A stretch of DNA of 64,000 nt, from positions 186,001 to 250,000 of the forward strand of contig NZ_JSVU01000004.1 in assembly GCF_000952855.1 (NCBI RefSeq), given 5' to 3'. Under the pieces are notes generated by a model that was not told the origin of the DNA, made no database searches, and saw only the letters and a program-made list of their open reading frames with translations. The DNA is from Aequorivita vladivostokensis (GTDB lineage: Bacteria > Bacteroidota > Bacteroidia > Flavobacteriales > Flavobacteriaceae). Shown here piece after piece: positions 8,788-17,142 of the stretch. Positions within the stretch are counted from its first letter, which is position 1; every line of letters starts with the position of its first letter. A program made the translations under genes and the position numbers.

Positions 8788-10140
8788 TTATTCTTCTTCG
8801 GGCTCGTTCATTTTAAACGTATTCATAAACGCCGTGGTGTAATTTCCAGCCACATAATCGGGTTCATCCATCAATTGGCGGTGGAATGGGATTGTGGTCT
8901 TTATGCCTTCAATTACAAACTCATCCAAAGCGCGTTTCATTTTATTTATGGCCTCCTCACGGGTTTGTGCGGTGGTGATAAGCTTTGCGATCATGGAATC
9001 GTAATTGGGCACAATGGTATAACCTGCATACACGTGGGTGTCCAAGCGCACGCCGTGCCCGCCTGGTGCGTGTAGCACGGTAATCTTACCCGGCGAGGGT
9101 CGGAAGTCGTTGTACGGATCCTCAGCGTTGATTCTACATTCTATGGAATGCAGCTGCGGGGTATAATTTTTTCCCGAAATCGGTACGCCAGCTGCAACCA
9201 ATATCTGCTCGCGGATTAAGTCGTAATCGATTACCTGTTCGGTTATTGGGTGCTCTACTTGAATACGGGTGTTCATTTCCATAAAGTAGAAATTTCGGTG
9301 TTTATCTACCAAAAACTCTATGGTTCCAGCTCCTTCATATTTTATGTATTCAGCGGCCTTTACGGCGGCATTCCCCATATCGGTACGCAGCTTTTTAGTC
9401 ATAAACGGACTGGGCGTTTCCTCTGTAAGTTTTTGGTGGCGACGCTGAATGGAGCAGTCTCGCTCACTTAAATGGCAGGCTTTTCCGGTACTGTCGCCCA
9501 CAATTTGGATTTCAATATGGCGCGGCTCCTCGATGAGCTTTTCCATATACATACCATCGTTTCCAAAGGCGGCGGAAGCCTCTTGTCTTGCGCTTTCCCA
9601 TGCTTTTTTAAGCTCTTCCTTTTTCCAAACGGCGCGCATTCCCTTTCCGCCTCCTCCGGCAGTAGCTTTCAGCATAACAGGATAACCAACTTCTTCGGCA
9701 AGTTTCTCACACTTTTCGTATGATTCGATAATGCCGTCACTCCCGGGAACGGTGGGAACTCCGGCCGCTTTCATCGTAGCTTTGGCCGAAGCCTTGTCGC
9801 CCATGCGCTCAATCATTTCTGGAGAAGCACCTATGAATTTTATGCCGTGCTCTTGACAGATTTTTGAAAACTTGGCATTTTCGGAAAGAAATCCGTAGCC
9901 AGGATGAATGGCATCTGCATTGGTTATTTCTGCGGCAGCGATAATATTGGACATTTTGAGATAGCTCAAATTGCTAGGCGGTGGGCCAATGCAAACTGCT
10001 TCATCAGCAAAGCGAACGTGTAGGCTCTCCGCATCTGCGGTTGAATAAACGGCAACCGTTTTTATTCCCATCTCCTTACAAGTACGAATAATTCGCAGTG
10101 CGATTTCGCCTCTATTTGCAATTAATATCTTTTTAAACAT
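8788..10140 (-). CDS. accC: Acetyl-CoA carboxylase, biotin carboxylase subunit
   Basis: This subunit carboxylates the biotin of AccB with ATP and bicarbonate, the first half of malonyl-CoA synthesis in the cytosol. It has 450 residues, the normal length. It begins [20 protein letters not shown], then shows the ATP-grasp glycine loop [12 protein letters not shown], the HIEIQIVGD segment, and the catalytic [14 protein letters not shown] region. It lies 82 bp downstream of accB in the same orientation, consistent with a fabH-accB-accC operon. No odd features. Confidence 0.97.
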   Translation of the reverse strand: MFKKILIANRGEIALRIIRTCKEMGIKTVAVYSTADAESLHVRFADEAVCIGPPPSNLSYLKMSNIIAAAEITNADAIHPGYGFLSENAKFSKICQEHGIKFIGASPEMIERMGDKASAKATMKAAGVPTVPGSDGIIESYEKCEKLAEEVGYPVMLKATAGGGGKGMRAVWKKEELKKAWESARQEASAAFGNDGMYMEKLIEEPRHIEIQIVGDSTGKACHLSERDCSIQRRHQKLTEETPSPFMTKKLRTDMGNAAVKAAEYIKYEGAGTIEFLVDKHRNFYFMEMNTRIQVEHPITEQVIDYDLIREQILVAAGVPISGKNYTPQLHSIECRINAEDPYNDFRPSPGKITVLHAPGGHGVRLDTHVYAGYTIVPNYDSMIAKLITTAQTREEAINKMKRALDEFVIEGIKTTIPFHRQLMDEPDYVAGNYTTAFMNTFKMNEPEEE

Positions 10141-10162
10141 ACTGTTTTGAAATTACAAATTA

Positions 10163-10217
10163 CAAGCACCAAATTCCAAAGTTAAAATTTGGAATTTGGA
10201 ATTTGGAATTTGAGATT
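10163..10217. repeat. CAAATTCCAAA / TTTGGAATTTGG intergenic repeat
   Basis: CAAGCACCAAATTCCAAA is followed by three tandem copies of the 7-mer TTTGGAA in the opposite sense, so the spacer between accB and accC can fold on itself. The same words occur at 8725-8783, 32286-32311 and inside the mtgA 3' end. Confidence 0.6.
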
Positions 10218-10222
10218 TATAT

Positions 10223-10711
10223 TTACGACGGATCTACTAAAAACAATGGTTGGTCAAATTCTACCGGAGAGGAATCGTCCACCAAGACTTTTACGATTTT
10301 ACCGGAAACCTCACTTTCAATTTCGTTGAAAAGCTTCATTGCCTCTATCACGCAAAGTACATCGCCTGCGCTGATGGTGCTTCCAACTTCCACAAAAACG
10401 GGCTTATCTGGCGCGGGTTTTCTGTAGAAAGTACCAATTATGGGTGACTTTATAGTGATGAATTTAGAATCTTCCGCGGCAGCCGGAGCATCTGTAGCCG
10501 GAGCCGATTGCGGAGCTGCAGGAGTCTGGGGCTGCATCTGCATCTGCGGCTGCGACATTGCAGGTATTTGCTGAATATAGGTGGTTTCACCTCTATCATT
10601 TTCAGATCCTGTTTTAATCGTGATCTTTATGTCTTCCGTTTCAAGTTTTACTTCGCTGGCACCGCTCTTTGCCACAAACTTGATCAAGTTTTGTATGTCC
10701 TTTAAATCCAT
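10223..10711 (-). CDS. accB: Acetyl-CoA carboxylase biotin carboxyl carrier protein
   Basis: A 162-aa biotin-carrying subunit. The N-terminal helical domain (1-35) is followed by a flexible Gln/Pro/Ala-rich linker (about 48-80) and a C-terminal biotinyl domain (about 84-160). The biotinylation motif EAMKLFNEI places the modified lysine at residue 126. It lies between fabH and accC, 33 bp after the fabH stop. Organisation and length are standard. Confidence 0.97.
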   Translation of the reverse strand: MDLKDIQNLIKFVAKSGASEVKLETEDIKITIKTGSENDRGETTYIQQIPAMSQPQMQMQPQTPAAPQSAPATDAPAAAEDSKFITIKSPIIGTFYRKPAPDKPVFVEVGSTISAGDVLCVIEAMKLFNEIESEVSGKIVKVLVDDSSPVEFDQPLFLVDPS

Positions 10712-10744
10712 ATTTAGAAATTTTAGTCTTTTGGGTTGTTAAAA

Positions 10745-11743
10745 TTATTTTGAATCGTAGGCCCATTTCACATAAACGGCGCCCCAAGTAAAGCCTCCAC
10801 CGAAGGAAGCGAATATCAAATTATCTCCTTTTTTTAATTGTTTTTCGTAATCAGCCAAACAGAGCGGCAAGGTTGCAGAAGTGGTATTGCCGTATTTGTG
10901 GATGTTCATCATTACCTTCTCATCAGGCAATTTCATTCGTGAAGCTGCAGCATCGATGATTCGCTTATTGGCTTGGTGCGGCACCAGCCAGTCCACATCT
11001 TCACCGGTAAGGTTATTGTTTTTCATCACTTTTTCGCATACGTCGGCCATATTTGATACGGCAAATTTGAAAACCGTCTTACCTTCCTGAAAAACGTAAT
11101 GCTGTTTATTGTTTACCGTTTCAATTGAAGCAGGCAGCAGAGAACCTCCAGCATCAATCTTTAAGTATGGTCTTCCTACGCCATCGGTTCGAAGGTATTC
11201 GTCTTTCACGCCGAGTCCCTCGGTATTTGGTTCAAATAGAACGGCCCCGCCTCCATCACCAAAAATGATACAGGTGGTTCTATCTGTATAATCAATGATA
11301 GACGACATTTTATCGGCACCAATTAGGAGTACTTTTTTATATTTTCCGGACTCGATATATCGTGCCGCTGTTGACATTCCGAAGAGAAAGCTGGAACAGG
11401 CCGCAACCAGATCATAGGAAAAGGCGTTAACGGCACCAATTTGTGTTGCGACGTAAACCCCGGTAGCCGCGACAGGCATATCTGGCGTTGCGGTTGCCAT
11501 GATAACCATATCAATATCGGCAGGATCTGTATTGCTTTTTTGAAGAAGGTCTTTTGCGGCTTGGATAGCAAGATAGGAGGTGCCTTTGTCTTTATCCTTT
11601 AATATTCTCCGCTCTTTGATTCCGGTTCTGGTAGTAATCCACTCATCGTTGGTATCTACCATTGTTTCCAAAATTTTGTTTGAGAGAACGTAATCTGGCA
11701 CGTAACTCCCTACAGCGGTGATAGCTGCCGTGATAGTATTCAT
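10745..11743 (-). CDS. fabH: Beta-ketoacyl-ACP synthase III
   Basis: KAS III condenses acetyl-CoA with malonyl-ACP to start fatty-acid synthesis. The 332-aa thiolase-fold protein shows the full triad: Cys116 in DLVAACSSFLFG, His256 in VPHQANKR, and Asn286 in KYGNTTSA. The glycine-rich C-terminal loop FASFGGGFTWGAVYVKW is intact. It heads a probable fabH-accB-accC transcript downstream of the rpmF terminator. In many bacteria plsX sits between rpmF and fabH; it is absent here. Confidence 0.97.
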   Translation of the reverse strand: MNTITAAITAVGSYVPDYVLSNKILETMVDTNDEWITTRTGIKERRILKDKDKGTSYLAIQAAKDLLQKSNTDPADIDMVIMATATPDMPVAATGVYVATQIGAVNAFSYDLVAACSSFLFGMSTAARYIESGKYKKVLLIGADKMSSIIDYTDRTTCIIFGDGGGAVLFEPNTEGLGVKDEYLRTDGVGRPYLKIDAGGSLLPASIETVNNKQHYVFQEGKTVFKFAVSNMADVCEKVMKNNNLTGEDVDWLVPHQANKRIIDAAASRMKLPDEKVMMNIHKYGNTTSATLPLCLADYEKQLKKGDNLIFASFGGGFTWGAVYVKWAYDSK

Positions 11744-11868
11744 AAAGCTGAATTAAAATTCACAAAAAAGACCAAAAATCTTTTAAAAAGAGTGAAAATT
11801 ACTAAATTTTACTTGAAATTCGGCACTAATTAAGTTGTTTTTGACTTTTTGCGAAGTAAAAAAACAAA

Positions 11869-11896
11869 AAAACCCTCACGTTGCTGTGAGAGTTTT
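11869..11896 (-). terminator. Terminator after rpmF
   Basis: The stem AAAAC-C-CTCAC / GTGAG-A-GTTTT has the loop GTTGCT, with a T-rich run on the minus strand. It separates yceD-rpmF from fabH-accB-accC. Confidence 0.65.
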
Positions 11897-11914
11897 AAAA
11901 TAAAGTATATAAAA

Positions 11915-12112
11915 TTATGCCTCTACTTGCTCAGTTGCATCAATTACAACTTGACCACGGTAGTACATTTTTCCTTCGTGCCAGTGGGCTCTGTGGAAAA
12001 GGTGCGACTCACCAGTTGTTGGGTCTGTTGCAAGTGTAGGGGCAGTAGCTTTGTAATGCGTTCTTCTCTTATCTCTTCTTGTTTTCGAGATTTTTCTCTT
12101 AGGATGTGCCAT
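11915..12112 (-). CDS. rpmF: 50S ribosomal protein L32
   Basis: A 65-aa ribosomal protein beginning [20 protein letters not shown], the typical L32 N-terminus. The zinc-binding Cys pairs found in some L32 proteins are absent, so this is a zinc-independent form. It starts 9 bp after the yceD stop, as in the conserved yceD-rpmF pair, and is followed by a terminator hairpin. Confidence 0.96.
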   Translation of the reverse strand: MAHPKRKISKTRRDKRRTHYKATAPTLATDPTTGESHLFHRAHWHEGKMYYRGQVVIDATEQVEA

Positions 12113-12121
12113 TGCTATTTA

Positions 12122-12667
12122 TTATTTATCCGTTAATAGTTTTTTTAATGAATCCCATCGGGGATCGGTATTTTCATCCTCGGGCGCAGCTTCTTCATCT
12201 ATCGCTTTTGGACTCAATTCTTCAAGTTTGTCGAGTATATCACTTTTTAATGTGCCGTCTTTTACCCCGGGATGAATTCTTCGTGAAGGCATAGCCAGCA
12301 CAATGGATTCATAGATGTATTGCTGGATGTTCACTTCGTAACTTCCGTGCGGCAGAATGAGTAAATCTTCATTTTCATCATTATACTCCTCACCAAATTT
12401 CACAACAAATTTATACGCCCCTGAAATCTCTTGATCAAAGGGCTCGTTTGTCATATCACAAGCAACGTTTACGGTTCCATTAAATGTTAATGTGAACTCC
12501 AGCAACGTGCTCATTTTTTCCAGCAGTACGTCGAGATTAATGGCAGCGTCATTAAATTCGTCATACTCAAAATGCTCAAAGAACGCTTTTTTTAATTCAA
12601 AGTTAAACTGGTGTTTTCCTAATTTCAGCCCTACGAAAGGGATGGTAAACTCTTTCAAATCCTTCAT
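12122..12667 (-). CDS. YceD family protein (DUF177), 23S rRNA accumulation factor
   Basis: A 181-aa acidic cytosolic protein directly upstream of rpmF, the hallmark context of YceD/DUF177, which affects 23S rRNA accumulation in other bacteria and plants. I use the ATG at 12667 (MKDLKEFTIPF) rather than a GTG two codons earlier. The C-terminus contains DPRWDSLKKL, a recognisable family ending. A -7 box at 12712-12719 gives it a promoter independent of pdxA. Confidence 0.85.
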   Translation of the reverse strand: MKDLKEFTIPFVGLKLGKHQFNFELKKAFFEHFEYDEFNDAAINLDVLLEKMSTLLEFTLTFNGTVNVACDMTNEPFDQEISGAYKFVVKFGEEYNDENEDLLILPHGSYEVNIQQYIYESIVLAMPSRRIHPGVKDGTLKSDILDKLEELSPKAIDEEAAPEDENTDPRWDSLKKLLTDK

Positions 12668-12711
12668 TTTCACACCTATTTAAGACCTTAACCTTACGGA
12701 TAAGGCGGGTG

Positions 12712-12719
12712 CAAAGATA
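12712..12719 (-). promoter_or_regulatory. -7 box TATCTTTG for yceD-rpmF
   Basis: The reverse complement reads TATCTTTG, a full match to TAnnTTTG, 44 bases before yceD. A TTG lies 17 bases upstream on the minus strand (12737-12739) and could be the -33 element. Confidence 0.55.
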
Positions 12720-12748
12720 AAAAATTATTTGAATAGCAATTAGTTTTT

Positions 12749-13810
12749 TTATTTCTTTTTTGAATACCCTCTTTTCCGGTTAATTTGAAGTGGATTTTTG
12801 GAGATTTCGAGATATTCCTCCCGTGTCTCAAAAATGGAGATCGCGCTGAATACAGCTTCGCGAAAAGACTCAAAGTTTGCCTCGTTTTTTCCCGCCAAAT
12901 CAAAAGCCGTTCCGTGGTCTGGCGAGGTGCGGATGCGATTAAGACCTGCAGTGAAGTTTACGCCCTTTCCAAATGCCAAGGTTTTAAAGGGTATCAAACC
13001 TTGATCGTGATAGGAAGCTATTATTGCATCAAAATTTTTGTAATTGCCAGACCCAAAAAAGCTGTCGGCGGCGTAAGGGCCGAAAACCATTTTTCCATTT
13101 TTGCGGATATTGTCGAGCGCAGGACGTAAAATAGTATCATCTTCGTCACCAATTACGCCATTGTCGCCCGTATGTGGATTAATCCCTAAAACCGCTATTT
13201 TGGGTTTTTCAATACCGAAGTCTTCAATCAACGTGCGATATATGGTTTTAATTTTTTTATCGATTCGTTCCCCAGTGATGTTTTTTACAACATCCTTAAC
13301 GGCAACATGGTCTGTTAAGAGTCCCACCCGCAAAGTTTCAGAAATTAAAAGCATTAAACTTTCCCCTTCGAATTCCTGCGCCAAATAATCCGTATGGCCC
13401 GGAAAATTAAAACTTTCCGATTGAATATTACTCTTGTTTATAGGCGCTGTAACCAATACATCAATTTTTTTCTCTTTTAATGCAGAAACAGCAGCCTTTA
13501 AAGATTTAATGGCATATTCACCCCCGGTCTGGTTCTCCTCACCAAAAGAAACATCAACGTGTTCCTTCCACACATTGAAAACATTTATCTTTTTCGGCAC
13601 AACATCTTCTATCTTATCAATTCCGTGAAAATTAATGTCCGTGTCAAAATGTTTTTTGACGAAAGACATCAACTTCACCGAAGCAAAAATAACAGGCGTA
13701 CAAAATTCCAGCATACGTGAATCCTCAAACGTTTTTAGAATTATTTCGCTTCCAATCCCGTTAATATCGCCGATGGAAACACCGACAACAATTTTATCCT
13801 CTCTGCTCAT
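12749..13810 (-). CDS. pdxA: 4-hydroxythreonine-4-phosphate dehydrogenase
   Basis: PdxA oxidises 4-phosphohydroxy-L-threonine in the DXP-dependent route to pyridoxal phosphate. The 353-aa protein starts MSREDKIVVGVSIGDINGIG and carries the metal-site segments FPGHTDYLAQEF, LGINPHTGD and IASYHDQGLIPFK plus the C-terminal RTSPDHGTAFDLAGK. Length and motifs are complete. It is divergent from ribE and lies upstream of yceD-rpmF on the same strand. Confidence 0.95.
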   Translation of the reverse strand: MSREDKIVVGVSIGDINGIGSEIILKTFEDSRMLEFCTPVIFASVKLMSFVKKHFDTDINFHGIDKIEDVVPKKINVFNVWKEHVDVSFGEENQTGGEYAIKSLKAAVSALKEKKIDVLVTAPINKSNIQSESFNFPGHTDYLAQEFEGESLMLLISETLRVGLLTDHVAVKDVVKNITGERIDKKIKTIYRTLIEDFGIEKPKIAVLGINPHTGDNGVIGDEDDTILRPALDNIRKNGKMVFGPYAADSFFGSGNYKNFDAIIASYHDQGLIPFKTLAFGKGVNFTAGLNRIRTSPDHGTAFDLAGKNEANFESFREAVFSAISIFETREEYLEISKNPLQINRKRGYSKKK

Positions 13811-13832
13811 TATTATTGGCTTTTATAATTGT

Positions 13833-13840
13833 TACTTTTG
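13833..13840 (+). promoter_or_regulatory. -7 box TACTTTTG for ribE
   Basis: Full match to TAnnTTTG, 26 bases before the ribE start. A TTG at 13816-13818 is too close (14 bases) for a canonical -33 element. No FMN riboswitch is present in the 56-base leader. Confidence 0.55.
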
Positions 13841-13866
13841 CAGTACAAATGTAACCAAATACAACG

Positions 13867-14454
13867 ATGTTTACAGGAATTATTGAAACCATTGGCGAAA
13901 TAGTCCAACTTACCAAGGAAGGTGAAAATCTTCATATAGAAATTAAGAGCCCATTGGCTCAGGAATTGAAAATAGATCAAAGCGTATCGCACAATGGGGT
14001 TTGTTTAACTGTAGTTGAAGTAAAAGATGCGTCTTATGTGGTTACCGCTATTCAAGAGACTTTAGATAAAACAAATCTAAAAACGCTAACAAAAGGTTCT
14101 TTGGTGAATTTGGAAAGAGCCATGAAGCTGGGTGACAGGCTGGACGGCCATATAGTCCAGGGTCATGTGGACGGGACTGCTATTTGTAAAAAAGTGGAAA
14201 ATTCAAATGGCAGTTGGGTTTTTACTTTTGAATATAAAAATTCAGAATTCAGTACTGTTGAAAAAGGCTCTATTACGGTAAATGGTGTAAGTCTTACGGT
14301 AGTTGATTCTAAAAACGGGGCATTTAGTGTTGCAATTATCCCCTACACTTTTGAGAACACAAATTTTAATAAAATAGAACAAGGAACCGAAGTAAATCTT
14401 GAATTTGACATTATTGGGAAATATGTCAAAAGTATTATGAAGCCTTATTTATAG
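13867..14454 (+). CDS. ribE: Riboflavin synthase, alpha chain
   Basis: The enzyme dismutates two 6,7-dimethyl-8-ribityllumazine molecules to riboflavin. Its 195 residues form two lumazine-binding barrels. The N-terminal repeat begins with the diagnostic MFTGIIETIG and includes SVSHNGVCLTVVEV; the second contains GSITVNGVSLTVVDSK. LGDRLDGHIVQGHVDG links them. It stands alone, convergent with a small surface-protein gene that it overlaps by 20 bp. Confidence 0.96.
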   Translation: MFTGIIETIGEIVQLTKEGENLHIEIKSPLAQELKIDQSVSHNGVCLTVVEVKDASYVVTAIQETLDKTNLKTLTKGSLVNLERAMKLGDRLDGHIVQGHVDGTAICKKVENSNGSWVFTFEYKNSEFSTVEKGSITVNGVSLTVVDSKNGAFSVAIIPYTFENTNFNKIEQGTEVNLEFDIIGKYVKSIMKPYL

Positions 14455-14632
14455 AACGGTTTCTTTTAAAAAGTATATAAGCTCCAAATAGAATACCCAA
14501 AACAATCAAAATCCATAAATTATCGTCTATTGGAAAATGGGGCGGACGATTTTGGGAAGGCGGCGGCGGTCCCTGCCCAGCAGAAGCCGACTGAATAGCA
14601 AGCATTATAAAACTATAAATAAATGTTACCAT
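14435..14632 (-). CDS. Small PID-CTERM-like membrane/surface protein, 65 aa
   Basis: Residues 1-19 form a signal peptide ending near SASAG. A short Pro-rich stretch follows (GPPPPSQNRPPHFPID), then one transmembrane helix (about 40-56, ILIVLGILFGAYILF), and a basic tail KRNRS. The PID-helix-basic-end layout matches what I recall of the PID-CTERM small proteins of flavobacteria, which have a putative protein-sorting signal. The function is unknown. The 3' end overlaps ribE by 20 bp. Confidence 0.6.
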   Translation of the reverse strand: MVTFIYSFIMLAIQSASAGQGPPPPSQNRPPHFPIDDNLWILIVLGILFGAYILFKRNRSINKAS

Positions 14633-14801
14633 GGTTGTTCATTAACGATTTGGGGATCGTGTTTATGCGCCTAAAGTAATAATTTTTTTTTATCCTCAAA
14701 TAAAAAATGAGTTATCGGATGATTAATAACTCATTTTTAATGTGAAAATTGCCTTTTATTTAGGTTTTAATGTGGCTCGTTATAAGCCTTTTGAAAAAAA
14801 G

Positions 14802-14875
14802 TGGTCCCACATGGGCTCGAACCATGGACCCCCTGATTATGAGTCAGGTGCTCTAACCAGCTGAGCTATGGGACC
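14802..14875 (-). tRNA. tRNA with CAT anticodon (probably tRNA-Ile2, else elongator Met)
   Basis: A complete cloverleaf: acceptor GGTCCCA/TGGGACC, D-arm GCTCAGCTGGTTAGAGC, anticodon stem CCTGA/TCAGG with loop CTCATAA, T-arm with loop TTCGAGC, discriminator A. CCA is not encoded. The first pair is G-C, so it is not initiator tRNA. The acceptor has C4-G69 and C5-G68, the pairs reported as positive determinants for the lysidine synthetase TilS, favouring an Ile2 identity (C34 modified to lysidine) over elongator Met. Confidence 0.92.
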
Positions 14876-14989
14876 GTTATATTTTCAATATTTCAATTAT
14901 CAGTCCAATCGAAAGTCGAAAACTTCTTTGGAAGGATAAATATTGGGTCTGCAAATGTAAAACACTTTGCAAATACTGCAAAACTATTT

Positions 14990-15397
14990 TTACTTATTCT
15001 CAATTTCTTGGCAAAGCTCTACCAATACGCCATTTGCCGATTTAGGATGTACAAACGCCACCAATTTATTGTCGGCACCTTTCTTGGGCTTTTCGCTAAG
15101 CAATGTGAACCCTTCATTTTTTAGGCGTTCCATTTCTGCCCATATATCAGTAACCGCAAAGGCAATATGGTGGATTCCCTCGCCTCTTTTTTCAATAAAT
15201 TTCGCGATGGGACTATCCGGATCTGTAGCTTCCAAAAGCTCTATTTTACTTTCGCCGCATCGGAAAAAAGAAGTTTCCACGCCTTCACTTTCCACTTTTT
15301 CGCTTTTGTAGGGGGCGCTCCCCAACAAGGCTTCATAAGTTTTATTGGCTTCGGAAATATTCTTCACCGCAATACCTATATGTTCAATTTTCTCCAT
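14990..15397 (-). CDS. mce: Methylmalonyl-CoA epimerase
   Basis: A 135-aa vicinal-oxygen-chelate fold enzyme that interconverts (2R)- and (2S)-methylmalonyl-CoA in propionyl-CoA metabolism. It begins MEKIEHIGIAVKNI with the first metal His, contains KIELLEATDPDSPIAKF, EGIHHIAFAV and the C-terminal GVLVELCQE with the metal Glu. The length is standard. A -7 box at 15417-15424 precedes it; it is divergent from rbfA. No mutase genes are in the window. Confidence 0.92.
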   Translation of the reverse strand: MEKIEHIGIAVKNISEANKTYEALLGSAPYKSEKVESEGVETSFFRCGESKIELLEATDPDSPIAKFIEKRGEGIHHIAFAVTDIWAEMERLKNEGFTLLSEKPKKGADNKLVAFVHPKSANGVLVELCQEIENK

Positions 15398-15416
15398 AAT
15401 TTCTTCTTGAATGGTT

Positions 15417-15424
15417 CAAAAATA
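15417..15424 (-). promoter_or_regulatory. -7 box TATTTTTG for mce
   Basis: The reverse complement is TATTTTTG, a full TAnnTTTG match, 19 bases before the mce start. Confidence 0.5.
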
Positions 15425-15491
15425 CAAACTTAATTCCATTGAAATTCAACAAGCTTGTGGCTTCCTTAACAATCCGTACACTTTTATGTTC

Positions 15492-15499
15492 TATTTTTG
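15492..15499 (+). promoter_or_regulatory. -7 box TATTTTTG four bases before the rbfA start
   Basis: A full TAnnTTTG match ends at 15499 and the ATG begins at 15504. Transcription from it would start at or beside the ATG, giving an essentially leaderless mRNA. Confidence 0.5.
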
Positions 15500-15503
15500 C
15501 AAT

Positions 15504-15899
15504 ATGGAAGAAACCAACAGACAAAAGAAAATAGCCGGCGTGCTACAGAGCGACCTCGCAAATGTGCTGCAAGCGATGCTTCGTGAGGCAGGACAAATGG
15601 GCATTATTATTTCGGTAAGCAAGGTGGGCGTTACAACAGACCTTTCCATTGCCAAGGTTTATGTAAGCGTGTTTCCTGCTGACAAAGCAGAAACGATCGT
15701 TAAGGAACTCAACAAACTAAAGCCGAACATAAAACATCAAATTGCCCAGCTTACGAAACATCAGCTACGCAAAATGCCCGATCTTTCATTTTATAATGAT
15801 GATTCTTTGGAATATATAGAAAAGATTGACAAAGCAGTAAAAGGAGAAGAAAACCCCTTGAAAAATCCCGATTTGCTTCCGAAACGAAAAAAATCATAG
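15504..15899 (+). CDS. rbfA: 30S ribosome-binding factor RbfA
   Basis: A 131-aa KH-like-fold factor needed for 16S rRNA 5'-end maturation and cold growth. I choose the ATG at 15504 (MEETNRQKKIAGVLQ), the family's usual N-terminus, over an upstream in-frame start. Conserved features are SVSKVGVTTDLSIAKVYVSVFP and the helix-kink-helix LRKMPDLSFYNDDSLEY. The lolC/E-like gene starts one base after the stop, so the two are co-transcribed. Confidence 0.94.
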   Translation: MEETNRQKKIAGVLQSDLANVLQAMLREAGQMGIIISVSKVGVTTDLSIAKVYVSVFPADKAETIVKELNKLKPNIKHQIAQLTKHQLRKMPDLSFYNDDSLEYIEKIDKAVKGEENPLKNPDLLPKRKKS

Positions 15900-15900
15900 C

Positions 15901-17106
15901 TTGAATTTTTCGCTCTACATCGCCAAGCGTTATTTATTTTCCAAAAGCAGCAACAACGCCATCAATATTATAACCGGCATTGCGGCAGTGGGCGTTGTGG
16001 TGGGTGCTATGTCTTTGTTTATAGTGCTTTCCGGTTTTTCGGGACTAAAGGACTTTAGTTTGCAATTTACCAACGTTTTTGACAGCGATTTAAAAATTTT
16101 TCCAAAAAGCGGAAAGACCATCACCTTTTCCAAATCCCAAAAAGAAGGTCTAAAAAAAATTGTGGGCATTGAGGATTATTCTGAAATAATCGAGGAGCGC
16201 ATCTTTCTTCATTACAAAGGAAAAAACCACATTGCTTACATAAAAGGGGTGGACCCGCGCTACGGAAAAGTTACGCAACTGGACAGCATAATGTATTATG
16301 GCGAGTGGTTTGTACCCCACCAAAACGAAGTAGTGGTAGGCCTTTCTACGATTGCCAAACTCTCGATGGGCGTTCGCGATTACGGAGCTCCGCTGGAAAT
16401 TTATGTCCCAAAGCCGGGAACGGGCCAACTGAATGCGCTGGATCCTTCCGATGCCTTTGGCAAGGAAAATGTAGTGGTTTCAGGTGTGTATCAGGTAAAC
16501 GAGGATTTGGATGCAAAATATGTTTTTACCGATTTGGCCTTTGCCAGAAACTTACTTTCCTTGGACAGTACGAAAATCTCTTCCATTGAAATGAAATTGA
16601 CGCCTTCAGCTTCCGAAGAAATGGTGCGAAAGGAAATTGAGAAAGTCTTTCCCGAAGGGATCATCGTCAAAAATAGAATCCAGCAGAACGATGCCCTCTA
16701 CAAAATGCTGAATACCGAAAACATTGCGGTTTACTTAATCTTCACTTTGGTATTGATCATTGCGCTCTTCAACGTAATCGGCTCCATAATTATGATGGTT
16801 TTGGACAAGCGGAAAAATATAAAGACCCTCTACAATCTGGGCGCTTCCCTACCCGAAATACGCCGCATCTTTTTCCTACAGGGTACGCTAATGACCGTGC
16901 TTGGGGGTGTGCTGGGTATTTTTTTGGGAATCCTGGCAGTACTTGCGCAACTGAAGTTTGAATTTGTGGCCATAACCAGCACTTTGGCCTATCCGGTAAA
17001 GATGGAGTTTTTAAATATTGTAATTGTATTCGTTACCATCACGGTATTAGGAATTATCGCTTCAAAAATTGCTGCCAGTAGGGTTCGGGAAAAACTTTTG
17101 GTGTAA
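15901..17106 (+). CDS. ABC transporter permease, LolC/LolE-like (FtsX family)
   Basis: A 401-aa inner-membrane protein with one N-terminal membrane helix (about 20-45), a large periplasmic MacB/LolC-like domain (about 50-270), and three C-terminal helices in the FtsX domain (about 275-395). In the Lol system such permeases release lipoproteins from the inner membrane. The TTG start one base after rbfA is the only start that keeps the first helix. The LolD-type ATPase is not adjacent. This tandem with rbfA is what I expect in Bacteroidota. Confidence 0.85.
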   Translation: MNFSLYIAKRYLFSKSSNNAINIITGIAAVGVVVGAMSLFIVLSGFSGLKDFSLQFTNVFDSDLKIFPKSGKTITFSKSQKEGLKKIVGIEDYSEIIEERIFLHYKGKNHIAYIKGVDPRYGKVTQLDSIMYYGEWFVPHQNEVVVGLSTIAKLSMGVRDYGAPLEIYVPKPGTGQLNALDPSDAFGKENVVVSGVYQVNEDLDAKYVFTDLAFARNLLSLDSTKISSIEMKLTPSASEEMVRKEIEKVFPEGIIVKNRIQQNDALYKMLNTENIAVYLIFTLVLIIALFNVIGSIIMMVLDKRKNIKTLYNLGASLPEIRRIFFLQGTLMTVLGGVLGIFLGILAVLAQLKFEFVAITSTLAYPVKMEFLNIVIVFVTITVLGIIASKIAASRVREKLLV

Positions 17107-17142
17107 CCCCAAAAAATAAAATTTCTATATTTTTATAAGAAT

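Noticed and set aside
14802-14875. CAT tRNA as initiator tRNA-fMet
   Set aside because: The first pair is G-C rather than the mismatch expected for an initiator, and the anticodon stem lacks the three G-C pairs.
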